DNA of 63,289 bases, from positions 1-63,289 of the forward strand of contig JAAOXG010000004.1 in assembly GCA_013036995.1 (NCBI GenBank), written 5' to 3'. The position numbers and the translations under genes are program-made. The DNA is from Lacrimispora defluvii. GTDB taxonomy: Bacteria; Bacillota; Clostridia; Lachnospirales; Lachnospiraceae. The notes under the pieces were generated by a model. That model was not told where the DNA came from and searched no databases. It worked only from the letters and a program-made list of their open reading frames with translations. Shown here in pieces: positions 10,700 through 19,410 of this stretch (position 1 is the stretch's first letter; each line of letters starts with the position of its first letter).

Positions 10700-11821
10700 T
10701 TAAACAGATGCCGCGTTAAAGTTTACAGGAAGAATCAAATAAATGTATTTTCCCTCCTCATCCCGGATAAAGCAGGGGGATTTGGGATTTAACATATAAA
10801 TTGTCACTTCTTCGTCATCAATAATCCTTAATGCATCAATGAGGAATTTTGGATTAAATCCAATCATGATGTCACTTCCGGTTTTATGGGTTGGAACCTG
10901 GGCATTCATAGATCCAAAACTGGAATTCATGCGAAGTTCCATCTCCTGATCTTCGATATTGATGATCAGAGGTTTTTTGTCATTTTCTCTTACCAGGATG
11001 GTTGCCCGGTCAAGACAGTCTAAAAGCTCTTTCTTATTTACACTGACTTTTGTTTCGTAATCGCTGGAGAGCATCTGGTCAATACGGAAATAATCTCCTT
11101 CAATCAGACGGGATACAACGATTGTATGATCAAATTCAAAAAGGATGTGGTTTGTGCTGAAGAAAATAAGAACCTCTTTTTCATTATCTCCGCCAAGTAT
11201 CTTGCTGATTTCATTTAGAGTCTTGCCAGGAACAATGACTTTTATATCACGATAGGTATCTTTTAATTCAATATTTCGAATGGAAATTCTGTGACCATCC
11301 AGAGAAACCACTTTTAACTGGTTTCCTGTAACCTGAAACAGTTCTCCTGTCATCATCTTATTACTGTCATTGGGCGCGATGGAAAAAATGGTCTGCCTGA
11401 TAACTTCTTTTAAAGAAAACTGGGATAAGCAGATATAGTGATCACGCTCAATATAAGGTAAGTATGCAAATTCTTCCCCATCCCGTCCCTGTATATTAAA
11501 AATAGAGTTGTCACAGGAAATGGTTGTTGTAAATTTTTCGTCGCTTTCAATTGTTACCATGGAATCACCGGAAGAGGACAGCTTTCTTACAATTTCTGAA
11601 AGAAGCTTGGCTTCTAAAGCAATCTTTCCCCGCTCAAGGATGGTTCCTTCCACCTTTGTTTCAATACCAAGCTCCATATCATTGGCAGTGAGTTTAATTT
11701 CAGAGCCACTGGCATCGATAAAGATGCACTCCAGGATGGACATGGTTGTTTTGCTGGGAACTGCTTTTAATACAATATTAATACCATTTAAAATGGCATC
11801 CTGCTTAAATGTCAGTTTCAT
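10700..11821 (-). CDS. dnaN: DNA polymerase III sliding clamp, beta subunit
   Basis: 373 residues forming the three-domain clamp that tethers the replicative polymerase. Family landmarks seen: the N-terminus MKLTFKQDAILNGINIVLKAVPSK, the middle segment VTGNQLKVVSLDGHRIS, and the C-terminal YLILPVN block that forms the partner-binding cleft. I chose the ATG at 11821 instead of an upstream in-frame start at 11848, because AAAGGAG lies just before it and the family begins MK(F/L)T. It lies downstream of dnaA, separated by a 258-bp gap with DnaA boxes. Confidence 0.97.
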   Translation of the reverse strand: MKLTFKQDAILNGINIVLKAVPSKTTMSILECIFIDASGSEIKLTANDMELGIETKVEGTILERGKIALEAKLLSEIVRKLSSSGDSMVTIESDEKFTTTISCDNSIFNIQGRDGEEFAYLPYIERDHYICLSQFSLKEVIRQTIFSIAPNDSNKMMTGELFQVTGNQLKVVSLDGHRISIRNIELKDTYRDIKVIVPGKTLNEISKILGGDNEKEVLIFFSTNHILFEFDHTIVVSRLIEGDYFRIDQMLSSDYETKVSVNKKELLDCLDRATILVRENDKKPLIINIEDQEMELRMNSSFGSMNAQVPTHKTGSDIMIGFNPKFLIDALRIIDDEEVTIYMLNPKSPCFIRDEEGKYIYLILPVNFNAASV

Positions 11822-12079
11822 AATTGTTGATAACTCCTTTGCTCTCAAAATAACAATAAATAGATAAATAATATAGATTAATTTCGTCGTATTAGTAGTA
11901 GGGGCTGTGGGTTTGTGTAAAAGCCCTGATAACCGTTATAAAGCCTAAAGTTGTCCTGTTCATAACAATGTGAATAACGTCCACAAAACGTGAGGAAAAA
12001 TGAAAGGTTATCCACAGACTAATAAGAACCCTTTTGAGCCGCTTAATTATCCACATGATATTAACAGGTGATTCACACC
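11822..12079. promoter_or_regulatory. dnaA-dnaN intergenic DnaA-box cluster (oriC part)
   Basis: Two perfect DnaA boxes, TTATCCACA, at 12008-12016 and 12047-12055, with near matches around them (for example TGTGGATTA at 12084-12092, running into the dnaA stop region). The stretch must also hold the dnaN promoter. Together with the cluster upstream of dnaA it gives the bipartite origin arrangement known from Bacillus. Confidence 0.75.
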
Positions 12080-13456
12080 CTATTGTGGATTAATTTTCTT
12101 CTTTAATATCTCAATGGTGTTGTTTAAGGATTCGTTCTTATTCACATCCCCTGAAATCTTCTCAATACCATGAATAATGGTGGTATGATCTCTTCCTCCA
12201 AGGAATTTTCCAATCATCTGAAGTGGAGTTCCAACCATCTCACGGCAAAGGTACATCACAATCTGGCGTGGATATACGATTTCCTTGTTTCGCTTTTGAG
12301 AACAGATGTCAAGAGGTGTAAGACCATAATGGTCAGCAACAACCTGAATCACCAGTTCTGGGGTTACTTCCCGTTTATCATTAGGTGATATAATATCTTT
12401 TAAGGCTTCTTCAGCCAGCTCAACGGTGATTTCCTTATTATCAAGGCGTGAGAGTGCTACGATTTTTGTCAGGGCGCCTTCCAGCTCCCGGATGTTGGAT
12501 TTGATGTTGGTAGCTATGTATTTAATAACTTCGTTGTCAATATTGTAGCCTTCCATTTCTTCTTTTTTGCGAAGAATGGCCATTCTGGTTTCATAATCGG
12601 GAGACTGTATGTCCACTGTTAAACCCCATTCAAAACGGGATCGGAGACGTTCTTCCAATGTCTCGATTTCTTTTGGCGGTTTATCAGATGAAATAATAAT
12701 CTGCTTTTTCGCTTCATATAATGCGTTAAATGTATGGAAGAATTCTTCCTGGGTACTTTCTTTACCGATGATAAACTGGATATCATCGATTAATAGAACA
12801 TCGTTATTTCTGTACTTTTCCCTAAATTCAGTAGGAGAGAAGTTGTTCTTGTTTCGAATCGCATCGATCAGCTCGTTGGTGAACTTCTCACTGGTTACGT
12901 AGAGAACCTTTGCATTCGGATTATTCTTTAATATGAAATGACCGATGGAGTGCATTAAGTGAGTTTTCCCCAGTCCCACACCTCCATAGATGAAAAGAGG
13001 GTTATAAATTTCACCGGGGGATTCTGCAACTGCCAGGGATGCCGCATGTGCCAGATTATTATTGGCACCTACAACAAAGGTATCAAAGATGTATTTCGGA
13101 TTTAAATTCGCGTTTATGATTGCGGACTGACTGACCGAATTCACCGTATTGGTTATCAGTGTATTTCCTGCAGGAGCGGGAGCTGCTTCTTTTTGAATCT
13201 GATTTTCCACAACAAAATCAACGCTGCATTCAAAGCCAGTTACTTCTTCTATGGTAATTTTTAGAAGAAACCCGTATTTTTTGCGGATGTATCCTAGAAA
13301 TTCTACATCCGGTACCGTGACGATTACCTTTTCTCCGTCAACGGCATGAACTTTAAGCGGGAGAAGCCAGGTTTTGAAAGATACATCTGTAATTTCGTGC
13401 TCTTCTTTTAAATTCAATAAGATTTCGTCCCATTTTTCTTTTAACTTTTCTAACAT
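12080..13456 (-). CDS. dnaA: Chromosomal replication initiator protein DnaA
   Basis: 458 residues. DnaA binds DnaA boxes and melts oriC. Domain I (about 1-85), a variable linker, the AAA+ domain III with Walker A GGVGLGKTH (about residue 155) and Walker B LLIDDIQF, and DNA-binding domain IV with the signature GGRDHTTIIHGIEKI at the end. I chose the ATG at 13456 (MLEKLKEKWDEI) after TAGGAG; the frame opens at 13486 but the extra residues are not family-like. It is transcribed leftward with dnaN, recF and gyrase. Confidence 0.98.
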   Translation of the reverse strand: MLEKLKEKWDEILLNLKEEHEITDVSFKTWLLPLKVHAVDGEKVIVTVPDVEFLGYIRKKYGFLLKITIEEVTGFECSVDFVVENQIQKEAAPAPAGNTLITNTVNSVSQSAIINANLNPKYIFDTFVVGANNNLAHAASLAVAESPGEIYNPLFIYGGVGLGKTHLMHSIGHFILKNNPNAKVLYVTSEKFTNELIDAIRNKNNFSPTEFREKYRNNDVLLIDDIQFIIGKESTQEEFFHTFNALYEAKKQIIISSDKPPKEIETLEERLRSRFEWGLTVDIQSPDYETRMAILRKKEEMEGYNIDNEVIKYIATNIKSNIRELEGALTKIVALSRLDNKEITVELAEEALKDIISPNDKREVTPELVIQVVADHYGLTPLDICSQKRNKEIVYPRQIVMYLCREMVGTPLQMIGKFLGGRDHTTIIHGIEKISGDVNKNESLNNTIEILKKKINPQ

Positions 13457-13914
13457 TGTATGTCTCCTACATCTATTAAAATGCAAATATGCGCATTAGC
13501 CCAATCTACTGTTCATTCTATACTATTTTGTAATAATTTTCAATGATAATAGTAAAAAATTGTGGATAAGTGTGTGAAAGGGCTGTGAATTAGCTGTGTA
13601 TGGATTGTTGATAAGCATCCAGAGGGAAAGTTGTCCACAAAAAAGCTGATTTTAAAACTCTGGTTATTCACATCCGGGAAATATTGATTTTATCAAAATC
13701 TTTCGGACAGGCATGTGTACAAAAAAAGGTTATCAAGATACTATCCAGAGAGTTTTCCACAAGTTATCCCCATAATGTTGATAACTTTATGTAAATTAAC
13801 AAAGATATGTCGATTTTATAGACAGGATTGACGGATAAAGTTCAGTTATGTATAATGCAGTTGTAACCAGATGCATTGTATCTTATAAAAGAACAGTAGC
13901 ACAGGAGGAAAAAT
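13457..13914. promoter_or_regulatory. oriC: DnaA-box cluster upstream of dnaA
   Basis: A 458-bp gene-free, AT-rich stretch. Perfect or near DnaA boxes: TGTGGATAA 13561-13569, TGTTGATAA 13606-13614, TTGTCCACA 13631-13639, TTATTCACA 13664-13672, TTTTCCACA 13753-13761, TTATCCCCA 13764-13772, TGTTGATAA 13776-13784. AT-rich tracts between and beside the boxes are candidates for the unwinding element. Gene orientation switches here (minus to the left, plus to the right), as expected at the origin. The dnaA promoter must lie in the left part. Confidence 0.88.
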
Positions 13915-14544
13915 ATGAATACTGGAAACAAAACACGCGACATGGTACTGGCAGCTATCTTCGTTGCCCTTATCATCATCATGGCGTTTACGCCCTTTGG
14001 ATATATTCCTTTGGGATTTATGAACGCCACCATCATTCACGTTCCGGTCATTATTGGAGCCATTATACTTGGACCAAAATATGGCGGATTTCTGGGAATG
14101 ATTTTTGGGCTGACAAGTCTGTGGAAAAACACCAACATGCCCAATGCAACCTCGTTTGTATTTTCACCATTTGTAAAGATGGGAGAGTACGGAGGTAATT
14201 TAGGAAGCCTGATTATCTGTATGGTACCAAGGATTCTCATTGGAATCGTGGCATATTATGTATTCAGGGGAGTATTAAAAGCTTTAAAGGGAAGTAAGAT
14301 GAAAACGACTGTGGCACTTGCAGCGGCAGGCGTTGCCGGATCATTAACCAACACACTGCTGGTAATGAATCTGATTTATTTTCTTTTTGGCAAAGAGTAC
14401 GGTCAGGCGGCTAAGGGGCTGACTGAGGGAATCTATTCTGTAATTATTGGTATCATCTGTATGAACGGGATTCCAGAGGCGATTGTAGCGGGAATTTTAA
14501 CGGTTGCCATCACTCAGGCACTTTTTAAGGTTATGAGAAATTAA
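13915..14544 (+). CDS. ECF transporter S component (substrate-binding membrane subunit)
   Basis: 209 residues, about six hydrophobic segments. The N-terminus (KTRDMVLAAIFVALIIIMAFTPFGYIP) and the HVPVIIGAIILGPKYGGFLGMIFGLTSL block are typical of S components, which capture a vitamin or metal ion and dock onto a shared ECF energizing module. Substrate specificity cannot be read reliably; pantothenate or folate-type S components look similar. The ECF ATPases and T component are not in this window. ATG after AGGAGG; it is the first rightward gene after oriC. Confidence 0.8.
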   Translation: MNTGNKTRDMVLAAIFVALIIIMAFTPFGYIPLGFMNATIIHVPVIIGAIILGPKYGGFLGMIFGLTSLWKNTNMPNATSFVFSPFVKMGEYGGNLGSLIICMVPRILIGIVAYYVFRGVLKALKGSKMKTTVALAAAGVAGSLTNTLLVMNLIYFLFGKEYGQAAKGLTEGIYSVIIGIICMNGIPEAIVAGILTVAITQALFKVMRN

Positions 14545-14582
14545 ATAGATTACATTCGCATGCTTCATAATATATGAATATA

Positions 14583-14625
14583 AAAGTCTCCGGTAATTAA
14601 ATTATGCCGGAGACTTTGTTTTTTT
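14583..14625. terminator. Bidirectional terminator between the ECF gene and the sugar cluster
   Basis: A perfect 11-bp stem AAAGTCTCCGG (14583-14593) / CCGGAGACTTT (14607-14617) followed by GTTTTTTT on the plus strand and by TTTTA on the minus strand. It serves the convergent ECF and glycosidase genes; the glycosidase stop codon lies within the T run. Confidence 0.92.
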
Positions 14626-16069
14626 AAGGATATATTTTAAATGTTTTTATGCTCCTGATATCAGCGTCAGCAGTAAATTGCTTTATATAAAGAAGATTAC
14701 CGGAAAGATCCGTTATAATTTTTAAGTCTTTTCCTGATTCGAAAACTTTTTTTCCGTCAACGAAGGCCTGAGCTGTTTTTTCATTATTTATAATTCTAAA
14801 TGAATGATTCCCCCAGATCTGCTCATATTCACTTTCATATCCTTTGCATGTTCCCCAAAAGATGTGGTCCTGCTCTATATGGATCCCCAACATTCGGGAG
14901 GTATATTCCATAACAGATAACATGGCAGGGCCATAGGAATCCTGAAGACCATCCAGAGATATCAAGGAAGGTGAGCCTGTAAAAGGATCATATTGCTGCA
15001 CAAATACGCAGGAATCTCCAATAGCATGAAATAGCTTTTTACCCAACTGGGGAATCAAATCATCATAATCATAATTTTCAAGAGCCCTTATGGCTCTCTG
15101 GTAGGTGAGGGCTTCACATTGTCCGCTCCAGTTATTTGTCTTTATGTTACGGAAAAGAGGATCATTTACCGCAACGGAGGGGAGGGGCATATACGACCAG
15201 AATTCTTCTGGGTTTAATAAGTGTTTTTTTACAAAACGTTCTGCCATGGGCTTTGTAAGACTGTTCCAGTACATTGCTCTTAAATTGTTGTGATATAAAA
15301 CATCCATAGTTTTATGGTATTTATCCCGGTCAAAGCAGGCATCTTTTGATTCGATCCAGAGATAATCTTTTATGGTTTTCTGGATGGCCAGTGCTTTTCG
15401 TTTCCATTGGTTCTTACGGTCTTCATTACCTTGTATAGAGCTGATTACGGATAAGGTCTCTCTGGCAGAGTAGGAAAAACTCATAATATCCAGAGAAGCC
15501 ATGGGAACTGCTTTGCAATTTGTGGGAGGAGTTTCTTTACTCCAGGAATCGGGAGCATCCTGGTATCGAAGTGCATGATCTTCTCCTGTATCATACTTGC
15601 ACCAGCTTTCCAGACAGCCATCACCGTCTGAATCCCTGGTTTTCCATAAATAGGAATCAAATTTTTCCAGAGTGATGTAAAGAAGTGTCAGATATTCTTT
15701 ATCTTTTCCCATTAAGTAATACATGTTAAGGGCAGAAGAGGGGAAGCAAAAGCCTTGGAATTTATCAAACTGGGGAGTGATCCGGTTGTTAATTAAGGCA
15801 ATGCTTCCGGGCATGCGGCCATCCGCTCTCTGGTGCTCCATAAAAAGGAGCTGGTTATTAATTCCGGCCTCCATGTTGCGTTTGGCATACATTTCTCCGC
15901 CCATAGGCTGGGTTTCCAGCCATATTTTTTCATATCCGCCTCCTTCTATCAGAACGAGCCGGTTCTCAAACATTTTTAAGTTGTTTAACGTTTTCCTCTG
16001 TGCTGAATCCATTAGTTTTTGCAGAAGTTCGTTTGAAGTCTGAAATGATACACTGGTTTGGATATTCAC
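14624..16069 (-). CDS. Probable (alpha/alpha)6-barrel glycoside hydrolase, MGH1/GH63-like
   Basis: 481 residues with no signal peptide, so probably cytoplasmic. The fold is suggested by spaced helical repeats with aromatic clusters and acidic residues, as in GH15/GH63/MGH1-type enzymes: WLETQPMGGEMYAKR, the DSDGDGCLESW segment near residue 146, RYQDAPDSW, and the late GLQDSYGPAMLSVMEY block. Substrate and exact family are not certain. It starts at GTG (16069) after GAGAGGA and follows the permease gene by 23 bp, so it likely acts on the oligosaccharide brought in by that importer. Confidence 0.65.
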   Translation of the reverse strand: MNIQTSVSFQTSNELLQKLMDSAQRKTLNNLKMFENRLVLIEGGGYEKIWLETQPMGGEMYAKRNMEAGINNQLLFMEHQRADGRMPGSIALINNRITPQFDKFQGFCFPSSALNMYYLMGKDKEYLTLLYITLEKFDSYLWKTRDSDGDGCLESWCKYDTGEDHALRYQDAPDSWSKETPPTNCKAVPMASLDIMSFSYSARETLSVISSIQGNEDRKNQWKRKALAIQKTIKDYLWIESKDACFDRDKYHKTMDVLYHNNLRAMYWNSLTKPMAERFVKKHLLNPEEFWSYMPLPSVAVNDPLFRNIKTNNWSGQCEALTYQRAIRALENYDYDDLIPQLGKKLFHAIGDSCVFVQQYDPFTGSPSLISLDGLQDSYGPAMLSVMEYTSRMLGIHIEQDHIFWGTCKGYESEYEQIWGNHSFRIINNEKTAQAFVDGKKVFESGKDLKIITDLSGNLLYIKQFTADADIRSIKTFKIYP

Positions 16070-16092
16070 GTTTTTTCCTCTCTGTATGTATA

Positions 16093-16935
16093 TTAACCTT
16101 TAATTCCACTTCCGCTGATCCCTTCAACCAGATAACGGTTAAAAAATAAGAAGATTAAAAATACTGGTATTAATGAAAGGGTGGACATGGCAAACATTGC
16201 TCCATAATCGGTTGTGGAGGTGGAATCTGCAAAATTTTTTATTGCCACAGATGCAGTATACATCCGGGGTTTGCTTAAATAAATCATGGGAGACATGAAA
16301 TCATCCCATTTCCAGTAAAACTGTATGATGACGGTGGTTACAATGGATGGTTTTAAAAGAGGTAAAAAAATTCTGGTAAATATTGAATATTTACTGCACC
16401 CATCAATAATTGCAGCTTCATCCAGATCTTTTGGAATTCCGGCACCAAATTGCATCATCTGATAGATGAAAAAAGCCTGACCGAAAAAATGGGGCAGTAT
16501 GAGTGGGAGATAAGTCCCTACAAAACCAAGTTTGTTATAAATAATATATTGAGGAACCAGAATTATCTGGGATGGGAGCATCATGGTACAGATCATAGAC
16601 ATAAACCAGATATTTCGCCCTTTAAAGCTCACCCTGGAAAAGGCATAGGCAACACAGGATGAAGACAGTACCGTTGCAAGCGTGGATACAGATGCAACAA
16701 AAAATGAATTGGAAAAAAAGGTTTGAAAGGTAATGCCGCCAAATCCCTGAAAGCCAGTGGAAAAATTAGAAAATCTCCATTGGGGTGGAATTAAATTCAT
16801 ACCTCCATTTAATATTTCTGCATTATTCTTAAGCGAACCGCTGACCATCCAGAGAACCGGATAAATCATCATCAATCCAAAAACACAGACGAATAAATGA
16901 TAGACAGAGGCCTGTAATTTATGTTTGTTTGTCAT
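16093..16935 (-). CDS. Carbohydrate ABC transporter permease, MalG type
   Basis: 280 residues with about six membrane helices. The cytoplasmic EAA loop, which contacts the ATPase, reads DEAAIIDGCSKYSIFTRIFLPLLKPS (about residue 185). The C-terminus VEGISGSGIKG is typical of MalG-like (CUT1) permeases. It pairs with the permease encoded 13 bp upstream and with the lipoprotein before that. No ATPase gene is present in the cluster, so a shared MsmK-type ATPase encoded elsewhere is likely, as is common in Firmicutes. Confidence 0.92.
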   Translation of the reverse strand: MTNKHKLQASVYHLFVCVFGLMMIYPVLWMVSGSLKNNAEILNGGMNLIPPQWRFSNFSTGFQGFGGITFQTFFSNSFFVASVSTLATVLSSSCVAYAFSRVSFKGRNIWFMSMICTMMLPSQIILVPQYIIYNKLGFVGTYLPLILPHFFGQAFFIYQMMQFGAGIPKDLDEAAIIDGCSKYSIFTRIFLPLLKPSIVTTVIIQFYWKWDDFMSPMIYLSKPRMYTASVAIKNFADSTSTTDYGAMFAMSTLSLIPVFLIFLFFNRYLVEGISGSGIKG

Positions 16936-16948
16936 GTTATGATCCTCC

Positions 16949-17854
16949 TTATTGGTCTGCTTCTGTAAATACCCAGAATTTTGATGTCTTAAAAAGCAGG
17001 AATGTAATGATGCTTATTAAAGCCAGCATGACCCAGGACATAGCACTGGCATATCCCATATTGGACCATTTAAAGGCATGATTATAAACGTAAAGAGCAT
17101 AGAAATTAGTGGAATCATTGGGTCCGCCCTGTGTGATGACGAAAGCCTGGGTAAATGCCATGAAGGCAGTTATGGTTTGCATAATCAGATTATATAAAAT
17201 AATGGGAGAAAGGCAGGGGAGTGTAATTGCTTTAAAGCGCTGCCATTTGTTTGCTCCGTCGATTTCAGCGGCTTCGTAATAAGTTGGAGATATTTCTTTT
17301 AATCCGGCAGCAAAAATAATCATAGATGATCCGAATTGCCAGACGGACATGAGAACAAGGATTCCCATTGCCAGATGGGGTTCACCCAGCCAGGATAGTT
17401 TTGGAACACCAATAGCGGCCAGGATGGTATTTGCCAGGCCTTTTCTTGAAAAAATGGTTTTCCAGACAAGTGCTACGGCGATACTTCCTCCAATCAGAGA
17501 GGGAACATAATACAGAGACCGGTAAAATGTTACACCACTGTGTTTCTGAGTCAGAAGATATGCGATAAAAAGAGCAAATATCAGTTTGGATGGAACGGAA
17601 CTGATGACATAAATAAGGGTGACTTTTACTGAATTTAAGAAACGGTCATCAGAGAATAGATTTTTATAGTTTTCAAGTCCTGTAAATACCGGACTTTGTC
17701 CCAGTTTGTAATTGGTCATGGAATAATAAATGGATACCAGAACTGGAATTAATGTAAATGCAAAAAATCCGAAAAGAAAGGGAAAGGAAAAAATATAACC
17801 TACGGTATTGTTGTGATAGAGGATTTTTTTCCAGTTAGTTTTTAATCCGTTCAT
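16949..17854 (-). CDS. Carbohydrate ABC transporter permease, MalF type
   Basis: 301 residues with six membrane helices. The EAA loop is EAAEIDGANKWQRFKAITLPCLSP near residue 200. The first helix (FSFPFLFGFFAFTLIPVLVSIYYSM) and the ITQGGPNDSTNFYALYVY segment are family landmarks of CUT1 sugar importers. ATG at 17854 with GGAGG in front. It follows the solute-binding lipoprotein gene and forms the heterodimeric channel with the downstream permease. Confidence 0.93.
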   Translation of the reverse strand: MNGLKTNWKKILYHNNTVGYIFSFPFLFGFFAFTLIPVLVSIYYSMTNYKLGQSPVFTGLENYKNLFSDDRFLNSVKVTLIYVISSVPSKLIFALFIAYLLTQKHSGVTFYRSLYYVPSLIGGSIAVALVWKTIFSRKGLANTILAAIGVPKLSWLGEPHLAMGILVLMSVWQFGSSMIIFAAGLKEISPTYYEAAEIDGANKWQRFKAITLPCLSPIILYNLIMQTITAFMAFTQAFVITQGGPNDSTNFYALYVYNHAFKWSNMGYASAMSWVMLALISIITFLLFKTSKFWVFTEADQ

Positions 17855-17923
17855 TGCTTATTACCTCCTTTTTTCCATAGGAAAGGCAGGCAAAGAGAAT
17901 CCTTACCTGCCTCTTAATGATCC

Positions 17924-19237
17924 TTAAGGCTGAAATTTTGATTTAGAAAAATCCAGCAGCTGTTTTGCAGCATCTTCTGGCGTTACATCACCATATTGTA
18001 CTTTTTCAATCAGAAGCTTATATTGGTCTTCAATTTCAGCTTTTGGATCTGGGCTTATAACATTGCTGTCTTCTTTAGGAAAATTTCCTATTTTATCTAC
18101 AAAATCATATATGATTTTACCGGAGTCATCTGCCTGTGAAACCACAGCTTCTCTTACTTTTGACATGATAGGAACTCCACGTTCTCCGTTTAATATTTTA
18201 TTGGCGTCTATGTCATTGACAAAAAAGTTAATGAATTTAGCGGCTTCTTCCTTTGCTTTGGAATTACTGGAGATACAAAGCTGCTGGGAGGACTGAACTC
18301 CCATTCCATAAGGCCCATCTTTCGTTAATCTTGGTACTGGTGCAATTTTAATATTTCTGCCAGATGCATGAACAATGGAAGAAACCTGATTGGAGGAAAC
18401 CCAGGTCATTGCTGCATCCCCGGTCACCAGATAATCCCCTTCTATGTCCTTGATTTCTTTTATCGCTCCGGCATCGGGATAGGCGCCGGCGTCTGTCAGT
18501 TCTTTGATCATTTTTAAGTAATCTGCAAAGGGTGCCGGATCATCTGATTGGATGCCATCATTGGTTTTCTTAAAGAAATTGGCATCTTTTTTCGTCTGAG
18601 AGGCACGCATGGTTACACCTGCTATAAAATGGTCCATCTTTGAACTTCCGTAGATGCCAAGTTTTTCTTTAATAGTAATGCAGTCCTTTTTCCAGTCATC
18701 CCACGTCCAGTCACTCTCAGGTTCGGATAAGCCGGCTTTTTGAAATAACTCCGGATCGTAAGCAATTCCATAGGTATTGGTGCCAATGGATATTCCAATC
18801 TGAGAACCATTGTTGTCCTTTGTTGTTGCCAGAAAATTTTCGGTCGTATCACTGGTATTGATAATTCCGCTTTTTATGTAACCATCCAGTGGTTCTATAT
18901 TTTTGATATATTTGGGAAAATTTCCTCCCAGCTGAAAGATATCCCACACATCGTCAGCTGCAACCAAAGTATCAAGCTTGGTAAAGTAACTGTCAAAATC
19001 GTAAAATTCTGCTTCAATGTGTACATTGGGGTTTTGTGATTCGTAGAGTTCAATAACCTTATTAGTTGCATCATGTCTTGTCTGAGACCCCCACCAGGCC
19101 ATACGCAGCGTTATCTGTTTTCCTGTATCCTTAGAAACAGACTCTGCAGAAGCGGCCGGTTTACTTCCGGAACAGCCGGCAAGAGAAAAAGTCATCAGAC
19201 CAGATAAAATCAGTGCAGTAAGCTTTTTGATTTTCAT
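17924..19237 (-). CDS. Sugar ABC transporter solute-binding lipoprotein
   Basis: 437 residues. The N-terminus MKIKKLTALILSGLMTFSLAG, then CSGS, is a lipoprotein signal with lipobox SLAGC, so the protein is anchored outside the membrane by Cys22. The rest is a class I/MalE-like binding fold (LRMAWWGSQTRHDATNKVIELYE, GGNFPKYIKNIEPLDGYI). It presents the sugar to the two permeases encoded downstream. The gene heads the operon and lies behind a promoter framed by a 13-bp inverted repeat; an AraC regulator gene sits directly upstream. Confidence 0.95.
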   Translation of the reverse strand: MKIKKLTALILSGLMTFSLAGCSGSKPAASAESVSKDTGKQITLRMAWWGSQTRHDATNKVIELYESQNPNVHIEAEFYDFDSYFTKLDTLVAADDVWDIFQLGGNFPKYIKNIEPLDGYIKSGIINTSDTTENFLATTKDNNGSQIGISIGTNTYGIAYDPELFQKAGLSEPESDWTWDDWKKDCITIKEKLGIYGSSKMDHFIAGVTMRASQTKKDANFFKKTNDGIQSDDPAPFADYLKMIKELTDAGAYPDAGAIKEIKDIEGDYLVTGDAAMTWVSSNQVSSIVHASGRNIKIAPVPRLTKDGPYGMGVQSSQQLCISSNSKAKEEAAKFINFFVNDIDANKILNGERGVPIMSKVREAVVSQADDSGKIIYDFVDKIGNFPKEDSNVISPDPKAEIEDQYKLLIEKVQYGDVTPEDAAKQLLDFSKSKFQP

Positions 19238-19248
19238 AGTTCCTCCTA

Positions 19249-19353
19249 ATTGTGATTGCTTTGTAAATAATATTGTGTAAATGTACCAATTATAAAATCC
19301 GGATTTGTTTTTTGTATGGTTACATTTTACTATTAATCAGAAGCAATCACAAT
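19249..19353 (-). promoter_or_regulatory. Operon promoter framed by a 13-bp inverted repeat
   Basis: AAGCAATCACAAT (19341-19353) and its exact complement ATTGTGATTGCTT (19249-19261) flank the promoter of the solute-binding protein gene. A TATAAT -10 lies on the minus strand at 19294-19289, with no good -35, as expected for an activator-dependent promoter. One repeat arm is in the upstream region, the other lies between the start site and the AGGAGG ribosome site. Binding by the AraC protein is an inference. Confidence 0.65.
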
Positions 19354-19410
19354 ACATTTGGAAGAATGCCCCAATCCATCAAAAAAAACCTCTAATTTGC
19401 ACTAAATTGA

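Noticed and set aside
13842-14198. Open frames overlapping the ECF gene start on both strands
   Set aside because: The ECF reading has a ribosome site and membrane-protein pattern; the others are shadows.
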